Origin: Trebonia sp963777905
GTDB lineage: Bacteria; Actinomycetota; Actinomycetes; Streptosporangiales; Streptosporangiaceae
Assembly: GCA_963777905.1 (NCBI GenBank)
Contig: CAVZSM010000030.1
Span: forward strand, 120,640 to 184,639
DNA: 64,000 bases
Reading direction: 5' to 3'
Positions 25,727 through 33,245 of this stretch are shown in pieces (position 1 is the stretch's first letter; each line of letters starts with the position of its first letter). The position numbers and the translations under genes are program-made. The notes under the pieces are model-generated. The model worked only from the letters and a program-made list of their open reading frames with translations, was not told the DNA's origin and did not search any database.

Positions 25727-25960
25727 AAACTACAAAAGGATTATTCATCAACCAGAAACTAGATGGGTCTCCCCGGCGCCATGATCCGGCGCCGTGCTGC
25801 CGCCGCTGAGCGGGCCAGTCTCGGATGGCTTCATCCTTCCGGGATGATTTCAGGCCAGGTCCCGGTGGCATGCTGGGTGATAGATGAGCCGCTACGCGCG
25901 GTCCGAACCCAGGTTCCTGCGCCTGCGCGGTGTCATGGGGGAGCTGGAAAGGGGTACAAG

Positions 25961-26829
25961 ATGACCAGCCAGCCAGATGAAGGAGCGCCGCCGCCGGAGC
26001 CCGGTCGCGCCGAGGTCCGCCATGCCGCGGTCGCTTTGCGGTCCATGGGGCAGCCGAACTCGGTTGCCAGCGAGTTCGATTTCTGGAACGACAGGTATGA
26101 AGGGCTGCGGCTATTCTCTGAGCTGCTCGGGACCTTTTTCCTCGTCCTAGTGGCCGTAGGCGGCGGCATGGTCAGCGCTCGGTTCGGGGGCAATGCAGTC
26201 CCTTATGGGGCGAAGGTCGTGGCCCCGGCGCTAATGGTGGCCGCCATCATCTTGTTCATGGGAACCGTCTCCGGTGCGCACCTGAACCCGGCGGTGAGCG
26301 TGGCCTTCGCGGCACGAGGCGACTTCCCGTGGAAGCGCGTCCCGGCGTACATCGCCGCCCAGTTCGTAGGCGCCGCCTTGGCGACGTTGGTGCTGTGGGC
26401 GTTTCTCGGCAAGCAGGGCAGCGCAGGGCTGACCCTGCCAGGAACCGGTATCTCGACGACTGCCGCGATGTTGTGGGAAATGGTCCTGACTGCCGGGCTG
26501 GTGAGCGTGATCCTGGGCACCGCATCGGGTGCTCAGCAGATCGGGCCGCTGGCTGCTATCGGGGTGGGCTCCTATATCGCGCTCGCCGGGCTGTGGGCCT
26601 CTCCGGTCAGCGGGGCGTCGATGAACCCGGCTCGGTCGCTCGGTCCGGCCCTGGTGAAGGGTGACTGGACCTCGTGGTGGGCGTATCTCGCCGGCCGGTG
26701 GCCGGTGCCGTCATCGCGGTGGGTATCGCGTATGTGCTGCGGGGCCGAGGCGGCGGCCGTAGCGGTGTGTCGGCTGCACAGGGCACGGTCGGAGTGGACT
26801 GGCACCTCGGTTCTCGGCCGCGCCCCTGA
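25961..26829 (+). pseudogene. Aquaporin/MIP channel with a one-base deletion near its C-terminus
   Basis: Water or glycerol channel of the MIP family. The two half-pore signatures are intact: SGAHLNPAVSVAF and SGASMNPARSLGPALV, with six membrane segments. At about 26697, in the last helix, the frame slips: adding one base to GCCGGCCGGTGG restores LAGPVAGAVIAVGIAYVLRGRGG and a stop at 26827-26829 (289 residues). Without correction the frame runs ~155 residues further through a hairpin repeat and a tRNA remnant into an opposite-strand gene, which is clearly not native. The ATG at 25961 follows GGAAAGGGG. All pore residues precede the break, so the uncorrected product could still fold in part. 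Confidence 0.85.
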
Positions 26830-26876
26830 GCCCGGTATCCGGGCCGGATCAGGGGGCGTCTGTTCAGCCGGTGCCC

Positions 26877-26921
26877 AGAGGCCGGTCCCCTCTATGGAAC
26901 CGGCCTCTGATCTTGGTAGCG
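26877..26921. repeat. Hairpin + tRNA-end repeat, copy 1
   Basis: AGAGGCCGGT (26877-26886) pairs with ACCGGCCTCT (26899-26908), followed by TTGGTAGCG. The same arrangement, with the same stem sequence, occurs at 30978-31023. Read on the minus strand it is the 3' end of a tRNA (CGCTACCA) followed by a terminator-like hairpin. Confidence 0.75.
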
Positions 26922-26953
26922 AGCAGGATCTGAACCTGCGGCCTCTGGGTTAT
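26914..26953 (-). pseudogene. tRNA 3'-half remnant
   Basis: On the minus strand this segment reads as the 3' half of a tRNA: TAACCCAGAGG, a T-arm GCAGGTTCAGATCCTGC, and an end in CGCTACCA. It closely matches the initiator tRNA at 32853-32929 over ~38 bases but lacks two bases between the T-arm and the 3' end. The sequence 5' of it (TCGGAGACGG) cannot form the anticodon stem. No 5' half exists. Confidence 0.7.
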
Positions 26954-26980
26954 CAACCGTCTCCGACGGTTCCCAAGCGG

Positions 26981-27211
26981 CTAGTTGCCCTGCTGGTTCT
27001 GGTCGTCCTGGCTGCCTTGCTGGTTCTGATCCTGGTTCTGGCCGAAGTGCTTTTCCGCGGCGGACACAGCACTATCGATCTGCTGGTCGTGCTGATGGTC
27101 GGTCTCGCGCTCGGCGAAACCCGCCGCTTCGCTGATCCCCTTGTCGGCCTGGTCCGGATGCTCCTCAACGTAGTCTTGCGCCTTCTTCTCGAGGTCCCCG
27201 AATTCGCTCAC
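26981..27211 (-). CDS. Small Rv0909/MT0933-type antitoxin-like protein
   Basis: A 76-residue acidic protein: SEFGDLEKKAQDYVEEHPDQADKGISEAAGFAERETDHQHDQQIDSAVSAAEKHF followed by a Q/N/D-rich tail. The first 55 residues follow the MT0933_antitox pattern (xxFxDLxxKAxxxxxEHPEQVDKGIDKAAxxxDxKTGxKYxxQID). In Mycobacterium the relative Rv0909 is the antitoxin of a type II pair. No toxin gene lies next to it. The GTG at 27211 is preceded by GGGAGGACAGC. It ends 28 bases from the tRNA remnant, so its 3' border coincides with a rearranged junction. Confidence 0.72.
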   Translation of the reverse strand: MSEFGDLEKKAQDYVEEHPDQADKGISEAAGFAERETDHQHDQQIDSAVSAAEKHFGQNQDQNQQGSQDDQNQQGN

Positions 27212-27268
27212 GCTGTCCTCCCGTGTCTCAGCGGGCCGGGCCTCTTGCCTGGCCACCCTTCTGCGCTC

Positions 27269-27775
27269 CTACCCCTCTGCCCAGGCACCGATGCGTAAGC
27301 GCCTTCGGGCTGATCCCGGCGGGCCAGCAGCACCAGTTTGGCCGGGGGAGAGGGTCTTCATCGTCACGTAGCTGGTGACCGAGGCAACGCTAGGCAGGGT
27401 TGCCAGCCGGTTGGCATGGAAGTCCTCGTACGCGGGCAGATCGGCGACCTCGACGTGGAGCAGGTAGTCGTAGTTACCGGTGATGTGGTGGGTGTGAATA
27501 ATCTCGGGCAGCCGGATCACCGCTCGTTCGAAGGCGACAACGTCCGCGCGAGCGTGCCGGATGAGCCGCACGCCAGCGAAGACCCGCAGACCGCGACCGA
27601 CCGCTGCGGGATCGACCAGCGCCTGGTAACCGCGAATTACTCCGGTCTGTTCCAGTCGGCGAACCCGCCGCAGGCACGGCGACGGCGAGAGACCGACGCG
27701 TGCAGCGAGCTCGTCATTGCTGATCCGGCCGTGCTTCTCGAGCGTGGCCAGTATCGACCGGTCGATGTCGTCCAT
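27269..27775 (-). CDS. Lrp/AsnC-family regulator
   Basis: A 168-residue regulator (180 if started at 27811). Helix-turn-helix: DDIDRSILATLEKHGRISNDELAARVGLSPSPCLRRVRRLEQTGVIRGYQALVDP; ligand (RAM) domain with VRLIRHARADVVAFERAVIRLPEIIHTHHITGNYDYLLHVEVADLPAYEDF. Divergent from a PLP-dependent gamma-lyase/synthase gene and PhzF, which it probably controls in response to an amino acid. ATG at 27775 gives the usual family length. Confidence 0.9.
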   Translation of the reverse strand: MDDIDRSILATLEKHGRISNDELAARVGLSPSPCLRRVRRLEQTGVIRGYQALVDPAAVGRGLRVFAGVRLIRHARADVVAFERAVIRLPEIIHTHHITGNYDYLLHVEVADLPAYEDFHANRLATLPSVASVTSYVTMKTLSPGQTGAAGPPGSARRRLRIGAWAEG

Positions 27776-27776
27776 A

Positions 27777-27848
27777 TTGGCAGAATATTGCGCATTGTGG
27801 GTCTCTACCACACTCCTTATCTCACGACCTGCCGCTATTTACTGCCAA
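27777..27848. promoter_or_regulatory. Paired inverted half-sites in the lrp/gamma-lyase gap
   Basis: TTGGCAG (27777-27783) and CTGCCAA (27842-27848) are exact inverted copies 58 bases apart in an A/T-rich gap; a further TTGCCAA follows at 27851-27857. Lrp proteins bind several spaced half-sites, so this is a reasonable candidate, but the motif is short. Confidence 0.4.
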
Positions 27849-27937
27849 AATTGCCAAGATTGCTGGCCTTAGTACGGGCTCCCGGCCACTCTCCTGAGTG
27901 GGGCGTGACACAAACTTGTCAACCGGAAGGGTTATCC

Positions 27938-29125
27938 ATGTCGGGCAGCAGCACGATCGCTATCCACGCCGACCGTGACGTCTATCCCAGCCGGGCGGTC
28001 GCGCGGCCCATCTACCAGACAGCGGCGTTCTGGGCCGAGGACGCCGAGCAGTTCGCGCAGGTCGCCGTCGACCCGCGGGGCCACGACTTCTACACCCGTT
28101 ACGGAAACCCGAACCACGCCCAGGTTGCGGCGGTAGTCGCCGAGCTCGAGCACGCCGAGGCGGCGATGGTCACCGCGTCCGGGATGGGCGCGCTCACCAC
28201 TGCGGTGCTGGGGCTGGTGAGTGCCGGCGACCATGTCATCGGGCAGCAGTCCACGTACGGCGGCACAGCGTCGGTCCTGCTGAATCTGCTGCCGCGGCTG
28301 GGCATTACGACCACGCAGGTCGACCAGACCGAGCCTGGGGCGTTCGAGCGGGCAGTAACGCCCCGGACCCGCCTGATCCTGCTGGAGTCACCGAGCAACC
28401 CGCTCCTGCAGATCACCGACCTGCGATCCATCGCAGCCATGGCCCGGACGCGCGGCGTGCTGACCCTGGCTGATAACACCTTCGCGACACCTCTCAATCA
28501 GCGACCGATTGACTTGGGCATCGATCTGGTCTGGCACAGCGCCACCAAGTACCTCAACGGCCACTCCGACGTGTCCGCCGGGGTGCTGGCCGGACCGGCG
28601 GAGATCCTGAACCAGATCTGGGACGTCGCCGTGCTCACCGGCGCGGTGCTTGGCCCGTTCGACGCCTGGCTGCTGCTGCGCGGTATCCGCACCCTTCCGA
28701 TGCGCATGCCACGGCACGACAGCAACGGCCAGGCGCTCGCCGAAGCGCTCAGCGAGCATCCTGCTGTTTCTCGGGTGCATTACCCGGGACTGCCGAGCCA
28801 TCCGCAGCACGCGCTGGCGGCCAGCCAGATGCGAGGGTTCGGTGGAGTGCTCGCTGTCGAACTCGCAGGCGGCTACGAGGCCGCTGACGCATTCATCGGC
28901 CGGCTCGCCCACTTCCACCGCTCGGCAAGCCTCGGCGGGGTGGAGTCGTTGGCAGTGCACCCGGCAGCCATGTGGCGCGGGATGCTCAGCGAACAGGACA
29001 TCGCCGCGTCCGGGGTCCCGTTGAACCTGGTCCGCCTGGCCGCAGGCACAGAAGACACCGAAGACCTCGTCACCGATGTGCTCGCGGCCGCGGACGCGGT
29101 CGCTGCGGCCACCGGCTCCGACTGA
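27938..29125 (+). CDS. Cys/Met-metabolism PLP enzyme (methionine gamma-lyase / cystathionine gamma-synthase type)
   Basis: A 395-residue fold-type I PLP enzyme. Visible: YTRYGNPNHAQVAAVVAELEHAEAAMVTASGMGA, the PLP-phosphate region, LADNTFATPLNQRPIDLGIDLVWHSATKYLNGHSDVSAG with the Schiff-base lysine, and the C-terminal SLGGVESLAVHPA. The enzyme acts on a gamma-substituted amino acid such as methionine, homocysteine or O-acyl-homoserine; which one is not resolved. The ATG at 27938 follows a purine-rich AACCGGAAGGG. It is divergent from lrp and 16 bases upstream of phzF. The combination with Lrp suggests amino-acid catabolism. Confidence 0.88.
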   Translation: MSGSSTIAIHADRDVYPSRAVARPIYQTAAFWAEDAEQFAQVAVDPRGHDFYTRYGNPNHAQVAAVVAELEHAEAAMVTASGMGALTTAVLGLVSAGDHVIGQQSTYGGTASVLLNLLPRLGITTTQVDQTEPGAFERAVTPRTRLILLESPSNPLLQITDLRSIAAMARTRGVLTLADNTFATPLNQRPIDLGIDLVWHSATKYLNGHSDVSAGVLAGPAEILNQIWDVAVLTGAVLGPFDAWLLLRGIRTLPMRMPRHDSNGQALAEALSEHPAVSRVHYPGLPSHPQHALAASQMRGFGGVLAVELAGGYEAADAFIGRLAHFHRSASLGGVESLAVHPAAMWRGMLSEQDIAASGVPLNLVRLAAGTEDTEDLVTDVLAAADAVAAATGSD

Positions 29126-29141
29126 CCGAAGGGCCACCCGT

Positions 29142-29984
29142 ATGCGACGCCAACGCCAATTCGCCCAGATCGACGTCTTCTCCCCCACCCCTTATCTTGG
29201 CAACCCGGTGGCCGTGATCCTCGACGCCGAGGATCTCGAAGACGCGGACATGCAGCGCATTGCTCGATGGACGAATCTGTCCGAGACGACGTTCGTCCTT
29301 CCGCCGACCACTCGTGAGGGGGACTACCGGTTGCGGATATTCACCCCGGGCGGCGAGCTGCCCTTCGCCGGCCACCCGACGCTCGGTTCTGCGCACGCCT
29401 GGCTGGAACTGGGCGGCACGCCAAAGATCGCGGAGCGCCTCGTTCAGGAGTGCGATGCCGGCCTGGTCGAGGTACGACGGCGCGCCGGGTTGTTGTCGTT
29501 CGCGGCCCCTCCCACCCTTCGCAGCGGGGACATCGAGGAGGAGTACCTCGGTCAGATCGTCGATGCGTTCGGCATCGATCACGACCAAGTGCTCGCCCAC
29601 CAGTGGGTGGACAACGGGCCCGGCTGGGCCGTCGTACGGCTCGCGACGGCGCGCGAGGTACTGGAACTGCAGCCGGATCTGTCGCGGATCCCTGCCGCGA
29701 TGGTCGGCGCGATCGGCGCCTACCCTGACGGCAGCGAGCACGCATTCGAGCTGCGCACGTTCGCACCGGGGGTCGGCGTCCCCGAGGATCCTGTCTGCGG
29801 CAGCATGAACGCCGCCGTGGCGCAATGGTTCTTGCGCACCGGCGCGGTACCGGGCTGCTACCGCGTCTCTCAGGGCCGACGGCTGGACCGAGCCGGAGAC
29901 GTCACGATCACAGCCGACCCTGACGGCACCATCTGGGTCGGCGGGAACACGAACACCCTGTTCCACGGCACGGCCTACGCGTAG
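29142..29984 (+). CDS. PhzF-family isomerase-like protein
   Basis: A 280-residue protein of the PhzF/diaminopimelate-epimerase fold. Characteristic stretches are IDVFSPTPYLGNPVAVILDAEDL, NLSETTFVLPPT, RIFTPGGELPFAGHPTLGSAHAWLE and GVPEDPVCGSMNAAVAQWF. The catalytic Glu of PhzF is expected in the SETTF motif, and it is present. True PhzF works in phenazine synthesis, but most genomic homologues are of unknown function and no other phz genes are here. The ATG at 29142 lies 16 bases after the gamma-lyase gene, so the two form an operon. Confidence 0.88.
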   Translation: MRRQRQFAQIDVFSPTPYLGNPVAVILDAEDLEDADMQRIARWTNLSETTFVLPPTTREGDYRLRIFTPGGELPFAGHPTLGSAHAWLELGGTPKIAERLVQECDAGLVEVRRRAGLLSFAAPPTLRSGDIEEEYLGQIVDAFGIDHDQVLAHQWVDNGPGWAVVRLATAREVLELQPDLSRIPAAMVGAIGAYPDGSEHAFELRTFAPGVGVPEDPVCGSMNAAVAQWFLRTGAVPGCYRVSQGRRLDRAGDVTITADPDGTIWVGGNTNTLFHGTAYA

Positions 29985-30307
29985 CAGGGCAGTGGCTCGA
30001 TCCGGCGAGAACGCCGCGCTGCGCAGCGGTGGCGAGTCTCCACGCGATCTCCATACAATCTCTACACGATCTCGGCCGCAGTCCCTTTACATCTGCATTA
30101 GCCCTTGATTTCGCAAGGGCCGGGAGGCTGATCACGAGTAGTCACTCGCTTTCCGGATTTGGGTCATGCTATGCCGCGGGCGGGGGCCGTGGCCTTGGTC
30201 GCTAGCGCACGGTTAGCGCGATAGCTACTTCTAGCCTGCCGCATCTGCCAACATGTGCCCGCATCGTGGATTGGCTCGAACTCGTGTCCGGGGGCGGAGT
30301 TCCCATA
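29985..30307. other. Gene-free stretch
   Basis: About 320 bases after phzF. No credible reading frame is seen on either strand. At 30038-30073 the segment GCGATCTCCATACAATCTC TACACGATCTC repeats an ATCTC-xATAC pattern; nothing else stands out. It probably holds the promoter of the next gene. Confidence 0.4.
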
Positions 30308-30928
30308 ATGCATGACACAGGAAACAGGCAGCCAGACCTAGTGGAGTCGGGCTGGTCAGGGCAGTGGTTGGCTAACAAGTCAAGATTCCTTATCGCGTCG
30401 ACGTTCATGGCGCTGGGTATCGGTCTGGTAATTGCCACACTCGTCGCCGTGCATTACCACGCGCAGGCGAACGGGCTCCGGCACCTGCCGAGGTCACCGC
30501 ATTCACCGGTGCCTGCAGCTGCCGCAGCATTGCCGCGGGTTTCCAGCAGCACCGTAGCACTTCTCGAAGATGGGCCCATCCGCGGCAAAGTCGCAATCGT
30601 TATGGTTGATCGCATTCCCGGCGGGAACGCTGAACTGCTGATCATGGCCTACATTTCCGGAGGAAGGGCGCATACTAGATACGCACTTATGGGAAGTAAC
30701 TGCCTGAGCAACAGTGCTGATCATTTGTGGGCGAGCGGAGTCACGGACGACCAGGGCAGCGCCGTTCTGACCGGGCGCCCCTGGACCAGTAACTCGAGAG
30801 ATTACTACTGGGCCTGGACCCAGCCCTCGGCAGGAACAACGCCGCCGCCAGCGCCTCACGGGCCATCCGCTGACCGGGTGCTATGCGCGCCGTATCAGCT
30901 GCACGGACGTTTCAAGATCATCATCTAG
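30308..30928 (+). CDS. Unrecognised single-pass membrane-anchored protein
   Basis: A 206-residue protein. A short polar N-terminus is followed by one hydrophobic segment (RFLIASTFMALGIGLVIATLVAVHYH), a Pro/Ala linker, and an exported domain with Trp-rich, beta-type sequence (GKVAIVMVDRIPGGNAELLIMAYISGG ... DYYWAWTQPS). Two Cys residues in the outer part could form a disulfide. ATG at 30308 follows GGGGGCGGAG. No family recognised. The gene lies just inside the second hairpin/tRNA-end repeat, in the segment bracketed by the two copies. Confidence 0.5.
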   Translation: MHDTGNRQPDLVESGWSGQWLANKSRFLIASTFMALGIGLVIATLVAVHYHAQANGLRHLPRSPHSPVPAAAAALPRVSSSTVALLEDGPIRGKVAIVMVDRIPGGNAELLIMAYISGGRAHTRYALMGSNCLSNSADHLWASGVTDDQGSAVLTGRPWTSNSRDYYWAWTQPSAGTTPPPAPHGPSADRVLCAPYQLHGRFKIII

Positions 30929-30977
30929 TACGAGCGTGCGCCGCGATACGCCGGTCCTGGCGCAGTTACCACATGCA

Positions 30978-31023
30978 AGAGGCCGGTTCCCTGTTCGAGA
31001 ACCGGCCTCTGCCTTTGGTAGCG
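30978..31023. repeat. Hairpin + tRNA-end repeat, copy 2
   Basis: AGAGGCCGGTTC (30978-30989) pairs perfectly with GAACCGGCCTCT (30999-31010) around a nine-base loop and is followed by TTGGTAGCGG. It is the second copy of the unit at 26877-26921. After GGTAGCGGAGGC the tRNA similarity stops. The rest of 30929-31145 shows no gene. Confidence 0.75.
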
Positions 31024-31145
31024 GAGGCATCGTCATACCAGCGTTCTAGCTCGTCGGTCCCCTCACTGCGTCTCAGCTATCCAGGACCGGCCAAGCCTGT
31101 CGTGGTTACCCTTCTGGTTAACCGCACCTGGCCACAGTGGCTCCT

Positions 31146-32582
31146 TCAGGTGCGTTGCCCGGCGCTCGGTCTCAGCGTGTCGGTTTCCGGGGAGGGTTGG
31201 TCCTTGGGCAGCATCACGGCTGCTACTAGGCCGAGCAGGGCGATGAATGCCAGGACGATCATGGCGATCCCGTAAGACCGGTTGGCGTCGGCGAGGCCGG
31301 CGACCAGGATGGTGCCGGCGATCGCGGTGCCGATGGATGATCCCAGGTTGGACACGCTGCGCGACAGACCGGAGATTTCCCCCTGGAGGTTCTCCGGGAA
31401 GGCGGATTGCACCATGTTGACCGAGGGGGTGAGCATGACGCCGACGCCCAGGCCGATCAGGAACAGGCCAGGGGCGAAGTACCAGGCGCCGGGGTGGCCT
31501 TTCACCTGGACCAGCAGCACGATAATGCCGATGATGGTGATCACGAACCCGGCCATGATCAGCGTCCGCTGCTGGAACCGCCTGACCAGGCGCCCGGCGG
31601 CCAGTGAGGACAGCAAGATGCCTACGGTGGCGGCGGTGAAGATCACGCCGGTCTGGATCGCGTTGTAGTGCCGCACTGTCTGCAGGTAGACGGACACGAC
31701 GAACGACGTGCCCAGCAGCACCGCCCATTGCACGTTCTGGGTGACCAGGGCCCGGTTCGAGGTGCGGTTGCGGAACAAGCCAGTGGACAGCAGGGCCTCC
31801 TTCCCGGCCCGCTCGCGGCCGCGGATCCAGGCGTAGAACCCGGCCAGGATCAGCACTCCCACCACGAGCAGGACCGCCATCAGGACCAGGTTCTTATCGG
31901 CCGCCAGGATTCCCCCGACCAAGACCACCAGGCCCGTGGCGGACAGCACCGCCCCGACGGTATCGAAGGGACGGCCCGGGTCGGCGGGCACCGGGTCGAC
32001 GAGGCCGCGGCCGAGCACCAGGATGATCACGATGATGAGGGCCTGGAAGACGAAGGCGGCCCGCCAGCTGATACTCGTAGTGATCAGGCCGCCGATCAGC
32101 GGCCCGGTGGCGGCGCCGACACCGCCCATGCCGCTGATCAACCCGAACGCCCGCGCACGAGACTTGATGTCGGTGAACAGCATGGTGGTGAGGATGTAGA
32201 CGGGCGGGATCAGCAGGGCGGTGCCGACGCCCTCGAATATGGAGTTACCCAAGATCAGTACGCCGAGCCCGGGTGAGGCGGCGCTGATTATGGCGCCGAC
32301 CCCGTAGATCAGCAGCCCGAGTTGGAACAACCGTTTGCGGCCATAACGATCGGTCAGCTTGCCGCACGGGATCATCAGCGCGGCCATCACCAGCAAGAAC
32401 AAGGTGATGCAGACCTGGACGCCCTGGACGTCGGTGTGCAGGTCGAGGCTGATGTCGTTGATCATGACGTTCATGTTCGAGCCGGCGAAACTGCAGATGA
32501 ACTGGGCCAGGGCCAACGGCACCAGCATCTTCCGCAGCGACGAAGCCGAGACCCCCACGGTGGCGCCGCTGGTCATGTCCAT
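31146..32582 (-). CDS. DHA2-family MFS transporter
   Basis: A 478-residue exporter of the 14-helix DHA2 class. Seen: NVMINDISLDLHTDVQGVQVCITLFLLVMAALMIPCGKLTDRYGRKRLFQ (helices 1-2 and the loop motif), SGMGGVGAATGPLIGGLITTSISWRAAFVFQA (motif C region) and about a dozen further hydrophobic stretches. ATG at 32582. No regulator is adjacent, unlike the first DHA2 gene. Substrate unknown. It lies between the second repeat copy and the initiator tRNA. Confidence 0.88.
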   Translation of the reverse strand: MDMTSGATVGVSASSLRKMLVPLALAQFICSFAGSNMNVMINDISLDLHTDVQGVQVCITLFLLVMAALMIPCGKLTDRYGRKRLFQLGLLIYGVGAIISAASPGLGVLILGNSIFEGVGTALLIPPVYILTTMLFTDIKSRARAFGLISGMGGVGAATGPLIGGLITTSISWRAAFVFQALIIVIILVLGRGLVDPVPADPGRPFDTVGAVLSATGLVVLVGGILAADKNLVLMAVLLVVGVLILAGFYAWIRGRERAGKEALLSTGLFRNRTSNRALVTQNVQWAVLLGTSFVVSVYLQTVRHYNAIQTGVIFTAATVGILLSSLAAGRLVRRFQQRTLIMAGFVITIIGIIVLLVQVKGHPGAWYFAPGLFLIGLGVGVMLTPSVNMVQSAFPENLQGEISGLSRSVSNLGSSIGTAIAGTILVAGLADANRSYGIAMIVLAFIALLGLVAAVMLPKDQPSPETDTLRPSAGQRT

Positions 32583-32814
32583 GCGTTCGTCTCTCCTCCC
32601 CGGCGAGCCTGCACGCTCCCGGCCAAGATCATGGGACAGCCTAGACTGACACGGTCATGCACATCTTGACGGAACGCATCATCCGCCGCGAGTGATGGCG
32701 GGCCGCTCCTGCGGAAACAGCGACCGGTACCCGGTCGCATGCGCCGCTCTGAACTGGCCTGGGCCGTGCGGATGTCGGGCAGGATTGCCCCCGATCTGGT
32801 TAGCATCGCAACGG

Positions 32815-32848
32815 AAACGGCCCCGGAGCAATGGCTCCGGGGCCGTTT
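32815..32848 (-). terminator. Terminator of the initiator tRNA gene
   Basis: Fifteen-base perfect stem AAACGGCCCCGGAGC / GCTCCGGGGCCGTTT with a four-base loop, four bases downstream of the tRNA 3' end on the minus strand, followed by a short pyrimidine run. Confidence 0.8.
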
Positions 32849-32852
32849 TACC

Positions 32853-32929
32853 TGGTAGCGGGGGCAGGATTTGAACCTGCGACCTCTGGGTTATGAGCCC
32901 AGCGAGCTACCGAACTGCTCCACCCCGCG
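32853..32929 (-). tRNA. tRNA-Met(CAT), initiator type
   Basis: A 77-base tRNA including encoded CCA. It starts CGCGGGGTGGAGCAG, has D-arm GAGCAGTTCGGTAGCTC, anticodon arm CTGGG-CTCATAA-CCCAG with anticodon CAT, and T-arm GCAGGTTCAAATCCTGC, ending CTACCA. The first acceptor pair is mismatched (C1 against U72) and the anticodon stem has three consecutive G-C pairs (GGG/CCC), both marks of the initiator tRNA. Confidence 0.95.
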
Positions 32930-33245
32930 TCGGTACTAACACTCTATGAACTCCTGGCAGCCAAGGCAAATCGGCTACGCTCGCCGCCGACCCTGGGACG
33001 GATCACGGCCCCTTGCGTGCTCGGATGGCTAGGGTGCCCGGACCGGCCGAGCTCGGCCACGTGCTCGATGGCCAGCCCGGTTCGCACGAAGGCGTTCAGC
33101 ACGCCCGCCACCAACGGTCGCTCTGCGCCTGCAGAGCTGGAGACGTTCCGTCAGTGCTGGGGATTCGACCCCGATGCGGGGTCGAATCCCCAGCACTGAT
33201 CAACCTTGGTGCAGTTGAGGCGATCGAGGGCGATCGGCGGCGCCG
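32930..33245. other. Intergenic stretch upstream of the initiator tRNA
   Basis: About 316 bases without a convincing gene. It should contain the tRNA promoter close to 32930-32990. It also contains the large palindrome at 33151-33199. Short open frames on the plus strand over the palindrome are not gene-like. Confidence 0.5.
33151..33199. repeat. Perfect 49-bp palindrome (23-bp arms, ATG loop)
   Basis: Arms 33151-33173 and 33177-33199 are exact reverse complements, separated by three bases. It lies 46 bases beyond the stop of the minus-strand membrane glycosyltransferase gene. The arm contains GGGGTCGAATCCCC, close to a tRNA T-arm. No T-run follows on either strand, so a simple rho-independent terminator is not certain. 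Confidence 0.8.

Noticed and set aside
26914..26953. Functional tRNA
   Set aside because: Only the 3' half is recognisable, two bases are missing near the acceptor end, and no D-arm or 5' acceptor strand exists.
26829..27298. C-terminal extension of the aquaporin
   Set aside because: It runs through a hairpin repeat and a tRNA remnant and antisense to another gene; a product of the slip at 26697.
29142..29984. Phenazine biosynthesis locus
   Set aside because: Only a PhzF-family gene is present; no phzA/B, D, E, G genes are nearby, and PhzF homologues are widespread.
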